The notes under the pieces: generated by a model
The model's database searches: none
The model's input: the letters and a program-made list of their open reading frames with translations, nothing else
Told to the model about the DNA's origin: nothing
Part shown: positions 1-5,512 of the stretch, one piece after another
Layout of the letters: each line of letters begins with the position of its first letter
Numbering within the stretch: the stretch's first letter is position 1
Made by a program: the position numbers and the translations under genes
Source: Bacteroidales bacterium
GTDB lineage: Bacteria; Bacteroidota; Bacteroidia; Bacteroidales; UBA932
Direction: 5' to 3'
Length of the DNA: 5,956 nucleotides
Assembly (NCBI GenBank): GCA_017555925.1
Contig: JAFZFL010000133.1
Coordinates: 1-5,956, forward strand

Positions 1-1
1 A

Positions 2-28
2 AAGGAGGTTTTTGCAATAAACCTCCTT
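2..28 (-). terminator. Probable intrinsic terminator of the C69 dipeptidase gene
   Basis: A perfect 10-bp stem (AAGGAGGTTT at 2-11, AAACCTCCTT at 19-28) encloses a 7-nt loop, 25 bp beyond the dipeptidase stop codon on the minus strand. Read on the minus strand the stem is preceded by a run of seven T at 29-35 and ends in T at the window edge. The U-tract expected after the hairpin would lie outside the window, so the call is incomplete. Read on the plus strand the hairpin is followed by A, not T, so it is not a plus-strand terminator. Confidence 0.6.
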
Positions 29-36
29 AAAAAAAT

Positions 37-45
37 CTGTCGGGA
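37..45 (+). repeat. CTGTCGGGA iterated motif, copy 1
   Basis: Exact 9-mer between the dipeptidase stop codon and its terminator hairpin. With its left flank (AAT, 34-36) it forms a 12-bp inverted match to copy 2 at 1777-1788, on the other side of the same gene. Confidence 0.75.
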
Positions 46-53
46 CGAAAATT

Positions 54-1730
54 TTACAACCCTCTTGCAAATATGCTCCAGAGGTCTGCCTTCAACTCTT
101 CCCATGTGTTTCTGGTAGAAGCCTCAAATCTGCGTGTGTATTCGTTGAGCAGTTTGATGGCATCCTCTTTTTTGCCCTGTTTGATGAGCTCTTCTGCTTC
201 TTTTTCTGCCTTTTTTGCAGACTCCATCATTATTACCTCGTAGTCGAGCACTTTCGGTTCGATCAAGTGGCGGGTTTTGTCCCAATTTATTGTTGCAATT
301 CTGTTTGATTCTCTATATGACCAGATTGCTGCATCCTCTCTGTAGCGGTGCTGTCCGCAGACTTCAAATCCTTTAGGAAGTTCAGTAGTTCCGCAATAGA
401 TTGGTACGCGAGGGGTTTGTGCAGGGTTGTCGAATGCAAAATATACAACACCGCCAATCTCATCAGGCAACCAGTCTCTGAGTTGTATTATATGTGAGTA
501 TGAGCATTGTATAACTGCTATTGTGCGGAATCTTGGAGCAGAGCCCGGTTTGATCTGGTTGAAGAGTGCCCTCAAGTCGTTTGGCATAAATGTAGAAACC
601 GGACAAACTGTATCTTTAAAGTTTATGTACTCTCCGTTGTGTTGCCTTACCCTGCGGTCTACAACTACATCCATTCCCTTAACCTGGTCAAACTCTGTTC
701 CGTCATAGGTTTGTCTGTATAGGGCAAACATATCTTCTGGCGACACTTTTTTGTCGGGTTTTACAGAGAATGGAAGTTCGTCTGCATCATACTTAAGACC
801 GAGAGATGGTGCTAATGTGTTGAAGATGAAGTATTCACGCACACTGAAAGGTTTTGCTTCATCAGATACCATCTTGTAAAACTTAAACTCGCTTTTTCCA
901 TCCCACAGACCCATGTGGAGTGTTCTCTCTTTAAGGTCGGAAGAGTACATGAAATTGTCGGGATCATTAAAATCCACTACACCAATTCTTGGTATATTGG
1001 CAGATACTCCAACATGGTCATCCGGAATACGTTGTGCAACCCAAAGCGCCCCCGGCTTGTCAAATTTTGATGCTTTTTTCTTTTTGCCCTTTTCTGCAGG
1101 CTCATCCTTTTTTGGAGAGTTTGTGCCGTAAATTTCAAAGTGCCATACTTCGTTCTTGTCGGCAATTGTAAGACATTCACCGTTGTCGCCATATCCGAAC
1201 TCCTCGGCAAGAGAGCCTATAACTCTAATGGCATCACGTGCAGTAGAACATCTTTCAAGCGCAATCCTCTCAAGCTCTTCAATGAGGAAGAGGCCGTTAG
1301 TATCTTTTAATGAGCGCTTTCCAACAGTTGTTGTTTCACCCATTGCCAATTGTTTTTCATTCATGCATGGGTAGGCAACGTTAAGAAATGCAAATGTTTC
1401 ACCGTCAATTGCCGGAATTCTGCCCTTCTCTCTCAAGCCTCTTATGTCGTGCGGCTCTTCTGTGTGCAATGCTCCTGTATATATTGGCTGAGTTTCACCG
1501 GCTTTATACTTTTTGCGTTTTTCCATTCTCAACCATGTCCTGTAGTTTGAGTCACAAGTGTGTGCAGTCATTACAGAACCATCTGTACTGGCCTTTTTGC
1601 CAACCATGATTGAAGTACAGCTTTCAGCTTCGTTTTCATCGTAAGGATTGTAGGCAACAGGCTGTTGCGCCTGCATGTTTATTGCAAATGCAGCGCATAT
1701 CAGTGCCATTAAACTCTTTTTGAAATTCAT
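54..1730 (-). CDS. Exported C69-family dipeptidase (Ntn-hydrolase)
   Basis: A 558-residue protein of peptidase family C69 (PepD/dipeptidase A-like), expected to hydrolyse dipeptides outside the cytoplasm. Residues 1 to about 21 are a signal peptide: a basic MNFKK start, a hydrophobic core, then a QAQ-type cleavage region. The family's N-terminal nucleophile is most likely Cys38 in ESCTSIMVGKKASTDGS (36-52). That implies removal of a short propeptide after signal cleavage, as expected for Ntn-hydrolases but not visible here. Other family-like segments are GETTTVGKRS (131-140), ADKNEVWHFEI (190-200) and VAQRIPDDHVGVSANIPRI (231-249). A Lys-rich stretch at about 206-223 looks like a surface loop insertion. 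The last 60 residues are charged and helical, with AKKAEKEAEEL near 506-516. The start fits the signal peptide; no Shine-Dalgarno is visible. It is transcribed alone, divergent from lysO, probably from the TATATTTG element at 1806-1813. Family confidence is high; substrate range is unknown. Confidence 0.93.
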   Translation of the reverse strand: MNFKKSLMALICAAFAINMQAQQPVAYNPYDENEAESCTSIMVGKKASTDGSVMTAHTCDSNYRTWLRMEKRKKYKAGETQPIYTGALHTEEPHDIRGLREKGRIPAIDGETFAFLNVAYPCMNEKQLAMGETTTVGKRSLKDTNGLFLIEELERIALERCSTARDAIRVIGSLAEEFGYGDNGECLTIADKNEVWHFEIYGTNSPKKDEPAEKGKKKKASKFDKPGALWVAQRIPDDHVGVSANIPRIGVVDFNDPDNFMYSSDLKERTLHMGLWDGKSEFKFYKMVSDEAKPFSVREYFIFNTLAPSLGLKYDADELPFSVKPDKKVSPEDMFALYRQTYDGTEFDQVKGMDVVVDRRVRQHNGEYINFKDTVCPVSTFMPNDLRALFNQIKPGSAPRFRTIAVIQCSYSHIIQLRDWLPDEIGGVVYFAFDNPAQTPRVPIYCGTTELPKGFEVCGQHRYREDAAIWSYRESNRIATINWDKTRHLIEPKVLDYEVIMMESAKKAEKEAEELIKQGKKEDAIKLLNEYTRRFEASTRNTWEELKADLWSIFARGL

Positions 1731-1776
1731 ACTATTCGTGTTTTAGATATTTTCCAGAAAATTTATACTTTTTGCT

Positions 1777-1785
1777 TCCCGACAG
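1777..1785 (-). repeat. CTGTCGGGA iterated motif, copy 2
   Basis: Exact 9-mer on the minus strand (plus strand TCCCGACAG) in the presumed leader of the dipeptidase mRNA, just beside the dyad at 1788-1803. Its flank AGAGAGAAT resembles that of copy 6 at 4065-4073. Confidence 0.75.
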
Positions 1786-1787
1786 AT

Positions 1788-1803
1788 TCTCTCTGTGGAG
1801 AGA
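1788..1803. promoter_or_regulatory. Short dyad at the dipeptidase transcription start
   Basis: TCTCTC, four bases (TGTG), then GAGAGA: a perfect 6-bp inverted repeat. If the minus-strand -7 element at 1806-1813 is used, transcription would start at about 1799-1801, inside the dyad. A DNA operator is therefore as likely as an RNA hairpin. No regulator is identified. Confidence 0.3.
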
Positions 1804-1805
1804 TA

Positions 1806-1813
1806 CAAATATA
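1806..1813 (-). promoter_or_regulatory. Candidate -7 element of the dipeptidase promoter
   Basis: The minus strand reads TATATTTG, an exact match to the Bacteroidota -7 consensus TAnnTTTG, 75 bp upstream of the dipeptidase start codon. I found no clear TTG-type -33 element at the expected distance. The implied leader is about 70 nt and includes the CTGTCGGGA copy at 1777-1785. Confidence 0.5.
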
Positions 1814-1827
1814 ATCAAATAAAACTC

Positions 1828-1835
1828 TATCTTTA
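1828..1835 (+). promoter_or_regulatory. Weak candidate -7 element of the lysO promoter
   Basis: TATCTTTA matches TAnnTTTG at all defined positions but the last and lies 40 bp upstream of the first lysO start codon. No -33 element is evident. It is the best match on the plus strand of this intergenic region, but the region is AT-rich and chance matches are easy. Confidence 0.28.
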
Positions 1836-1875
1836 CACCTTATTTAAAATATTTGAACATTTGAAATAACTCTTC

Positions 1876-2148
1876 ATGTATATTGCATTAGCATTGATGT
1901 TTGTGGGAATTTTTGTGGGTAGGGCATTGCGGAGCCATATTAAAAGATCTGTACAGCCGGTTGTGATGGTTGTCATTTGTCTGTTGCTGTTTGTATTGGG
2001 AATGGAACTTGGTTATAATGACGAACTTGTGACAAAATTTGCCTCAATAGGTCTGGTCTCTTCAATATTGGCCATATTTGCTGTGTTGGGCAGTTGCCTT
2101 GCAGCAAAATTGTTGTACATATTCATATCAGATAAAAATGAGAAGTAG
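1876..2148 (+). CDS. lysO: LysO lysine exporter, N-terminal half (separate gene)
   Basis: A 90-residue hydrophobic protein matching the N-terminal part of the LysO (YbjE, DUF340) L-lysine/thialysine exporter. About three membrane segments are visible, near residues 1-15, 28-46 and 57-83. Segments two and three are separated by LGMELGYNDELVTK (41-54), a short acidic stretch. E. coli LysO is a single chain of about 299 residues; here this 90-residue product plus the 204-residue product of the next gene total 294. The two are therefore very likely subunits of one inner-membrane transporter. The start follows an AT-rich leader without Shine-Dalgarno. The gene ends 11 bp inside the next gene, so translation is probably coupled. 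I recall split LysO halves as usual in Bacteroidales, so I read this as a normal split and not a frameshift, but the sequence alone cannot exclude a recent frameshift. Confidence 0.85.
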   Translation: MYIALALMFVGIFVGRALRSHIKRSVQPVVMVVICLLLFVLGMELGYNDELVTKFASIGLVSSILAIFAVLGSCLAAKLLYIFISDKNEK

Positions 2149-2752
2149 CCTTTACATATTGGGTGCTTTTACCGTTGGGGTATTGTTGGCAATATTCAAT
2201 CTTATCCCTTATGGAGAGGAGCTTGTAGGGTATTCAAAATACCTGCTCTACCTGCTGATGTTTATGGTAGGTGTGAGCTTGGGTCTCGACAAAACGGTTG
2301 TCAGTACAATCAAATCGCAGAAAAAGAGGTATTATCTGTTGCCACTATTTACAATGGCAGGAACATTTGCAGGTGCTGTGGCAGCTTTTCTGATTATCTC
2401 TGCAATCTCCGGCAACCTGTCGCTGGTTGATTCGCTCTCTGTAAGTGCAGGTTTTGGTTATTATTCACTTTCAAGCATTTTTCTCAATGAGGCAAAAGGG
2501 GCGGAGCTTGGTACAATTGCACTAGCTGCCAATATATTGAGGGAACTTATAACAATATTGTTTGCTCCATATATGGTAAAGCTCTTCGGCAAGCTGGCTC
2601 CAATATCATCCGGAGGGGCTACAACCATGGATACAACTCTGCCTGTCATACAGAAGAGTTGTGGAAATGAGTATGTTCCACTATCTGTTTTCCATGGAGT
2701 TGTTGTTGATTTTTCAGTCCCTTTCTTCCTTACGCTGTTTCTATCGCTTTAG
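2138..2752 (+). CDS. lysO: LysO lysine exporter, C-terminal half
   Basis: A 204-residue membrane protein corresponding to the larger C-terminal part of LysO, with about five hydrophobic segments. It exports L-lysine in the characterised E. coli protein, where two acidic residues facing the translocation path (E233 and D261) are reported as essential. From spacing and context the likely counterparts here are E136 in ANILREL and D165 in TTMDTTLP, 29 residues apart; this is my alignment by eye. Other family-like segments are SAGFGYYSLSS (103-113) and FHGVVVDFSVPF (185-196). I place the start at the ATG at 2138, which overlaps the upstream stop (ATGAGAAGTAG). An in-frame ATG at 2078 would add 20 residues rich in Cys and Gln, lying wholly within the upstream gene and unlike a LysO segment. 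It converges with mltG, 43 bp away. Confidence 0.85.
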   Translation: MRSSLYILGAFTVGVLLAIFNLIPYGEELVGYSKYLLYLLMFMVGVSLGLDKTVVSTIKSQKKRYYLLPLFTMAGTFAGAVAAFLIISAISGNLSLVDSLSVSAGFGYYSLSSIFLNEAKGAELGTIALAANILRELITILFAPYMVKLFGKLAPISSGGATTMDTTLPVIQKSCGNEYVPLSVFHGVVVDFSVPFFLTLFLSL

Positions 2753-2795
2753 TGAGTTTTTTTCTTCTCGATTTAGCGCGGTTATTTCTCTCCCA

Positions 2796-3827
2796 TTAGA
2801 GTTTTTTGCGGCTTATTGCTCTCTGGTACTCCCTTGCATTTTTATTGTGTTCAGATAGGGTAGAGGCAAATTTGTGTGTGCCGTCGAGATTTGCATTTGC
2901 GCAGAAATAGAGGTATTTGTGCTTTTCGTAATTGAGAACTGCATCAATTCCCCTGCTGCTTGGAATGGTTATAGGGCCAGGAGGGAGACCGGTATGCTTG
3001 TATGTGTTGTAAGGGGAGTCAACCTTCAGGTGTTTGAACAATATTCTCTTAATTGCAGGGTCATTCAAAGCATATTTTACTGTTGGGTCTGCATCTAATT
3101 TCATTCCCCTTGTCACTCTGTTTCTATATACACCGGCACTAGTAGCAAGTTCCGGCCCGTACTTGCTCTCCTCGCAAACTATCGAAGCCAATGTGGAAAC
3201 CTCCTCCTTGCTTAAGCCCAGCTCCTTGGCTTTTGCCAGACGTTCACTGTTCCAGAATTTTTCATTCTCTTTAGCCATACGTTCGGTAAACTGCTCTGGA
3301 GTCAGGTTCCAATATATTTCGTATGTGTTTGGTATAAAGAGAGATATAAAGGTCTCTTTATTGAGGTTGTATTTTGTCCAACTGTCGGGATCATTAAAAT
3401 AGTTGCTGAATTCTGCCGAGTCCCTCATAAGGCGTTTGCCCAATATTCCCGACAGTTTTTCTGCTCCCCTGATATTTCCGCTTAAAGTGAGCCGGTAAGG
3501 GGTCTGCCAGCCATTTTTTATAGCCCTCACAATGCCAAGATTGTTTGTGCCTGCATTAAATATATATCTTCCGCTCTCCATATTGCCATGGGGGTTCTCG
3601 TTTTTGAAGGCTTTATGAAAACTCTCTATTTTAATAAGGTATTTTTCAAGAGTGTCTGTCAGATCTGCGTAAGTGGTTTGCGGAGTGATGTAGAGGGTAA
3701 ATCTCTCATGCACATTGCTTTTGTATCTTGTTTGATAGGTCTTTATAGCAATGCTTGCAGCTGCAGCAACTAATGTTATAATTTCAATAAATATGTATTT
3801 TTTATATTTCTTCAGCGCTTCTTTCAT
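2796..3827 (-). CDS. mltG: Endolytic murein transglycosylase MltG
   Basis: A 343-residue YceG/MltG-family protein, close to the 340 residues of the E. coli enzyme. It cleaves nascent glycan strands inside the chain at the inner membrane and is thought to set glycan length. A single membrane anchor lies at residues 11-28 after a lysine-rich start, so the catalytic part is periplasmic. A LysM-like segment follows, then the catalytic domain with IPNTYEIYW (165-173), LASIVCEESKYG (213-224), LDADPTVKYAL (244-254), SPYNTYKHTGLPPGPI (271-286) and a C-terminal EHNKNAREYQRA (326-337). Glu220 aligns with catalytic E218 of E. coli; the residue aligned with E216 is Cys218. The gene follows the glucosaminidase by 51 bp on the same strand, suggesting a cell-wall operon. 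The start lies in a 20-bp tandem duplication (3808-3847). The duplicate upstream ATG is out of frame, so this ATG is the first usable one. No Shine-Dalgarno is evident. Confidence 0.95.
   Translation of the reverse strand: MKEALKKYKKYIFIEIITLVAAAASIAIKTYQTRYKSNVHERFTLYITPQTTYADLTDTLEKYLIKIESFHKAFKNENPHGNMESGRYIFNAGTNNLGIVRAIKNGWQTPYRLTLSGNIRGAEKLSGILGKRLMRDSAEFSNYFNDPDSWTKYNLNKETFISLFIPNTYEIYWNLTPEQFTERMAKENEKFWNSERLAKAKELGLSKEEVSTLASIVCEESKYGPELATSAGVYRNRVTRGMKLDADPTVKYALNDPAIKRILFKHLKVDSPYNTYKHTGLPPGPITIPSSRGIDAVLNYEKHKYLYFCANANLDGTHKFASTLSEHNKNAREYQRAISRKKL
3382..3390 (+). repeat. mltG: CTGTCGGGA iterated motif, copy 4
   Basis: Exact 9-mer inside mltG on the strand opposite to the gene; in coding sense it falls in Asp-Pro-Asp-Ser. 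The 18-bp sequence at 3383-3400 is identical to 956-973 in the dipeptidase gene, where the first base of the 9-mer differs. I number that near-copy as 3. Confidence 0.75.
3447..3455 (-). repeat. mltG: CTGTCGGGA iterated motif, copy 5
   Basis: Exact 9-mer inside mltG in coding sense, read as codons CTG TCG GGA (Leu-Ser-Gly, residues 125-127). It is inverted relative to copy 4, 56 bp away. Confidence 0.75.
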
Positions 3828-3847
3828 TTCTTCGATGCTTCTTTCAT
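3808..3847 (-). repeat. 20-bp tandem duplication across the mltG start codon
   Basis: Two adjacent 20-bp units on the minus strand, ATGAAAGAAGCATCGAAGAA (3847-3828) and ATGAAAGAAGCGCTGAAGAA (3827-3808), match at 17 of 20 positions. Each begins with ATG. The second unit is the beginning of mltG; the first is out of frame with it because 20 is not a multiple of three. Confidence 0.85.
3824..3847 (-). CDS. Possible 7-codon leader ORF overlapping the mltG start
   Basis: The upstream unit of the tandem duplication encodes MKEASKK and then TGA. That stop overlaps the mltG start as ATGA (3827-3824), the usual layout for translational coupling. Its product mimics the first seven residues of MltG (MKEALKK). 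Nothing shows that it is translated; it may be only a by-product of the duplication. Confidence 0.25.
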   Translation of the reverse strand: MKEASKK

Positions 3848-3878
3848 TTTGGTTATACTTATCCGGCTTTTATGCTTA

Positions 3879-4955
3879 TCACTTCTGAAGGTTAAGAATT
3901 TTTCCTGCCTCAACTTCTGAACCATATTTCATACTGTTAAGTTTATACAGTTCTTTCAATTTTATACCCAATTTTTGCGAAATCATATATATGCTCTCGT
4001 CAGGTTGCACCACATAAGCAGACTGGGTACATCTCCTCTTTTTGGGCTCCAGATATATTATTGTTCCCGACAGAATTCTCTCTTCAGTTGCAAAAGAATT
4101 GGATTTTTGAGCTTTACTGTTGGACAAATCTTTCCCTTTGTACAAATTATTCCCTTTATGCAGATCGTTGAATTTCAACAACTCCTTTGTAAAGAGGTTG
4201 TACTCTTTTGCTATTGAATTATAAGTTTCAGTTCCGTTTGCTATTATATATTGTACTCCGTTGTTTTTATATATAGGTCTGTCAATGGTGTATTGGTATA
4301 ACGGATTGGCTTCAATAACTGCAGTCTCTCTTCCGGTTTGTTCTCTCTTTGCTTTTTTAACTCTTTTCTCTGCTTTATGATGGTTGCCTTTGCTGTCAAG
4401 CTCATAAAGCCCATTTTTCTCAATAATCTCAATAAGCATCTGCGCATATTGGGGATTGGTGGCATAGCCAGCAGCCTTGAGTCCGTGTGCCCATGCCTTG
4501 TAATCTGTCAATTTAAGATCAAAGAGCGATTGGTATCTCATACCATTCCTGAGAAACTCAGAGTGGTCAATGAAAGAATCCTCTGCGCTGTTATATTTTC
4601 TGAAGCACTCTCCGCGCTGGTCATCATTATGGTATATGCGTTTGCCGCTCCAGTTGTGGCATTTAATTCCAAAATGGTTGTTTGCCTTTACTGCCAACCT
4701 TGAATTGCCGTTTCCGCTCTCAAGACAAGCTTGAGCCATAATTATGCTTGCAGGAATACCATACCGGTCCATCTGCTGAACGGCAATATGCTTGTACTTT
4801 TCAATATACTCCTTTCTCGTAAGTTCACGGGATGGCTGGCCCAACTTATGAGATGACTCGGGAGTGCTGCCGTTGGCATATGAACAAAAGGGTAAAAGCA
4901 GAGTTATAAATCCTATAATAACCTTTCTGCCAATTATTTTACAATAAGATTCCAT
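3879..4955 (-). CDS. Exported N-acetylglucosaminidase (GH73-type) with LysM domains
   Basis: A 358-residue peptidoglycan hydrolase of the FlgJ/Lyz-like glucosaminidase type, cleaving glycan strands in the periplasm. An N-terminal signal peptide ends near SYA-NG (25-29); no convincing lipobox. The catalytic domain spans about 45-185. It holds AQACLESGNGNSRLA (74-88) with likely catalytic Glu79, NNHFGIKC (92-99), SFIDHSEFLR (127-136) with family acidic residues, and AAGYATNPQYA (161-171). A Lys-rich linker (188-210) leads to two LysM-like units. The first begins at about VQYIIANGTETYNSIAKEYN (235-254). It seems split by a polar stretch (264-294) before TIIYLEPKKRR (298-308). The second, at 313-357, is intact in pattern (YVVQPDESIYMISQKLG ... 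GKILNL) and should bind glycan. The gene is first in a likely operon with mltG and divergent from cdd. The start has no Shine-Dalgarno and only a short AT-rich leader. Confidence 0.92.
   Translation of the reverse strand: MESYCKIIGRKVIIGFITLLLPFCSYANGSTPESSHKLGQPSRELTRKEYIEKYKHIAVQQMDRYGIPASIIMAQACLESGNGNSRLAVKANNHFGIKCHNWSGKRIYHNDDQRGECFRKYNSAEDSFIDHSEFLRNGMRYQSLFDLKLTDYKAWAHGLKAAGYATNPQYAQMLIEIIEKNGLYELDSKGNHHKAEKRVKKAKREQTGRETAVIEANPLYQYTIDRPIYKNNGVQYIIANGTETYNSIAKEYNLFTKELLKFNDLHKGNNLYKGKDLSNSKAQKSNSFATEERILSGTIIYLEPKKRRCTQSAYVVQPDESIYMISQKLGIKLKELYKLNSMKYGSEVEAGKILNLQK
4065..4073 (-). repeat. CTGTCGGGA iterated motif, copy 6
   Basis: Exact 9-mer in coding sense in the glucosaminidase gene, read CTG TCG GGA (Leu-Ser-Gly, residues 295-297), at the join between the polar insert and the end of the first LysM unit. 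Confidence 0.75.
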
Positions 4956-4973
4956 TTTTTATTTTACCTGCCA

Positions 4974-4981
4974 CAAAATTA
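4974..4981 (-). promoter_or_regulatory. Candidate -7 element for the glucosaminidase-mltG operon
   Basis: The minus strand reads TAATTTTG, an exact match to TAnnTTTG, 18 bp upstream of the glucosaminidase ATG. The implied leader is only about 10-15 nt. No clear TTG-type -33 element is visible. Confidence 0.45.
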
Positions 4982-4982
4982 C

Positions 4983-4990
4983 TACTTTTG
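4983..4990 (+). promoter_or_regulatory. cdd: Candidate -7 element of the cdd promoter
   Basis: TACTTTTG matches TAnnTTTG exactly and lies 42 bp upstream of the cdd start, with room for a leader of about 35 nt containing the Shine-Dalgarno. It is one base from the opposing element at 4974-4981, so polymerase could hardly occupy both at once. It also lies in a small palindrome, CTAC TTTT GTAG (4982-4993). Confidence 0.45.
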
Positions 4991-5020
4991 TAGAACCCGT
5001 AAAACTAAAGTTATCAACAA

Positions 5021-5026
5021 AGGAGG
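5021..5026 (+). promoter_or_regulatory. cdd: Strong ribosome binding site of cdd
   Basis: AGGAGG ends 6 nt before the cdd ATG. It is the only clear Shine-Dalgarno in front of any gene in the window, which is notable for a Bacteroidota-like genome, and it fixes the cdd start at 5033. Confidence 0.75.
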
Positions 5027-5032
5027 CACATT

Positions 5033-5512
5033 ATGGAAAGAAAAGAACTGACGATTGGATATACCCAATTTGAAAACATCGATGAATTGCCGTATGCCGA
5101 TAAAGAACTTCTTCAAAAAGCTATTGAAGCAACCGCCGGGTCATACTCTCCATACTCCGGATTCTCTGTAGGAGCAGCTGTGCTGATGGATAACGGTGAG
5201 ATTATATCTGCAGCAAATCAGGAAAATGCTGCCTACCCAAGTGGAATGTGCGCAGAACGCGTAACCCTTTTTTATGCCCACTCAAAGTACCCTGATGCAA
5301 AAATTAGAGCATTGGCTCTAATTGCCTGTTATAATGGAGAGATAACCCCTCAGTTTACATATCCTTGTGGAGCTTGCCGACAGGTATTGTCAGAATCGCA
5401 GACACGCAGCGGCTCGCCTATAAGAATCATAGTTGGCAGTGCATCTAAAGTACTTGTCCTTGATTCGGTATCTGCCCTTCTGCCATTTGCGTTTGACAAT
5501 TATCCAAACTAA
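5033..5512 (+). CDS. cdd: Cytidine deaminase
   Basis: A 159-residue zinc-dependent cytidine/deoxycytidine deaminase producing uridine/deoxyuridine in cytoplasmic pyrimidine salvage. The family signature is complete: SYSPYSGFSVGAAV (37-50), the ribose-binding ANQENAAYP (61-69), MCAER (72-76) with zinc ligand Cys73 and proton-shuttling Glu75, and PCGACRQVL (111-119) with zinc ligands Cys112 and Cys115. The three Cys ligands mark the short homotetrameric class rather than the long E. coli-type dimer. About 20 residues precede the core domain; this extension looks genuine because the Shine-Dalgarno sits just before its ATG. The gene stands alone, divergent from the glucosaminidase, and converges with ffs. 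The 31-bp palindrome at 5580-5610 is its probable terminator. Confidence 0.96.
   Translation: MERKELTIGYTQFENIDELPYADKELLQKAIEATAGSYSPYSGFSVGAAVLMDNGEIISAANQENAAYPSGMCAERVTLFYAHSKYPDAKIRALALIACYNGEITPQFTYPCGACRQVLSESQTRSGSPIRIIVGSASKVLVLDSVSALLPFAFDNYPN

Noticed and set aside
218..222. LysM-glucosaminidase as a lipoprotein
   Set aside because: The signal peptide contains LPFCS with a Cys at residue 24 of that protein, but the residue before Cys is Phe, which does not fit a lipobox. Cleavage after SYA is more likely.
1731..1875. Lysine riboswitch or other leader RNA upstream of lysO
   Set aside because: The 145-bp AT-rich region is too short and lacks the conserved bases and multi-helix structure of the lysine riboswitch.
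2078..2137. Longer start for the second lysO gene
   Set aside because: The extra 20 residues fall entirely inside the first lysO gene in another frame and do not look like a transporter segment. The ATG at 2138 gives the expected combined LysO length.
2742..2763. Terminator between the converging lysO and mltG genes
   Set aside because: There is a seven-T run (2757-2763), but the only stem before it is four pairs including a G-U (TCGC TTTA GTGA). That is too weak to call.
3034..3402. 122-codon plus-strand open frame antisense to mltG
   Set aside because: It lies wholly inside mltG, which has complete family motifs, and its translation resembles no domain I know. It is an antisense shadow.
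4338..4703. 121-codon plus-strand open frame antisense to the glucosaminidase
   Set aside because: The opposite strand encodes a recognisable catalytic domain here. The hydrophobic translation is what antisense of such codons commonly gives.
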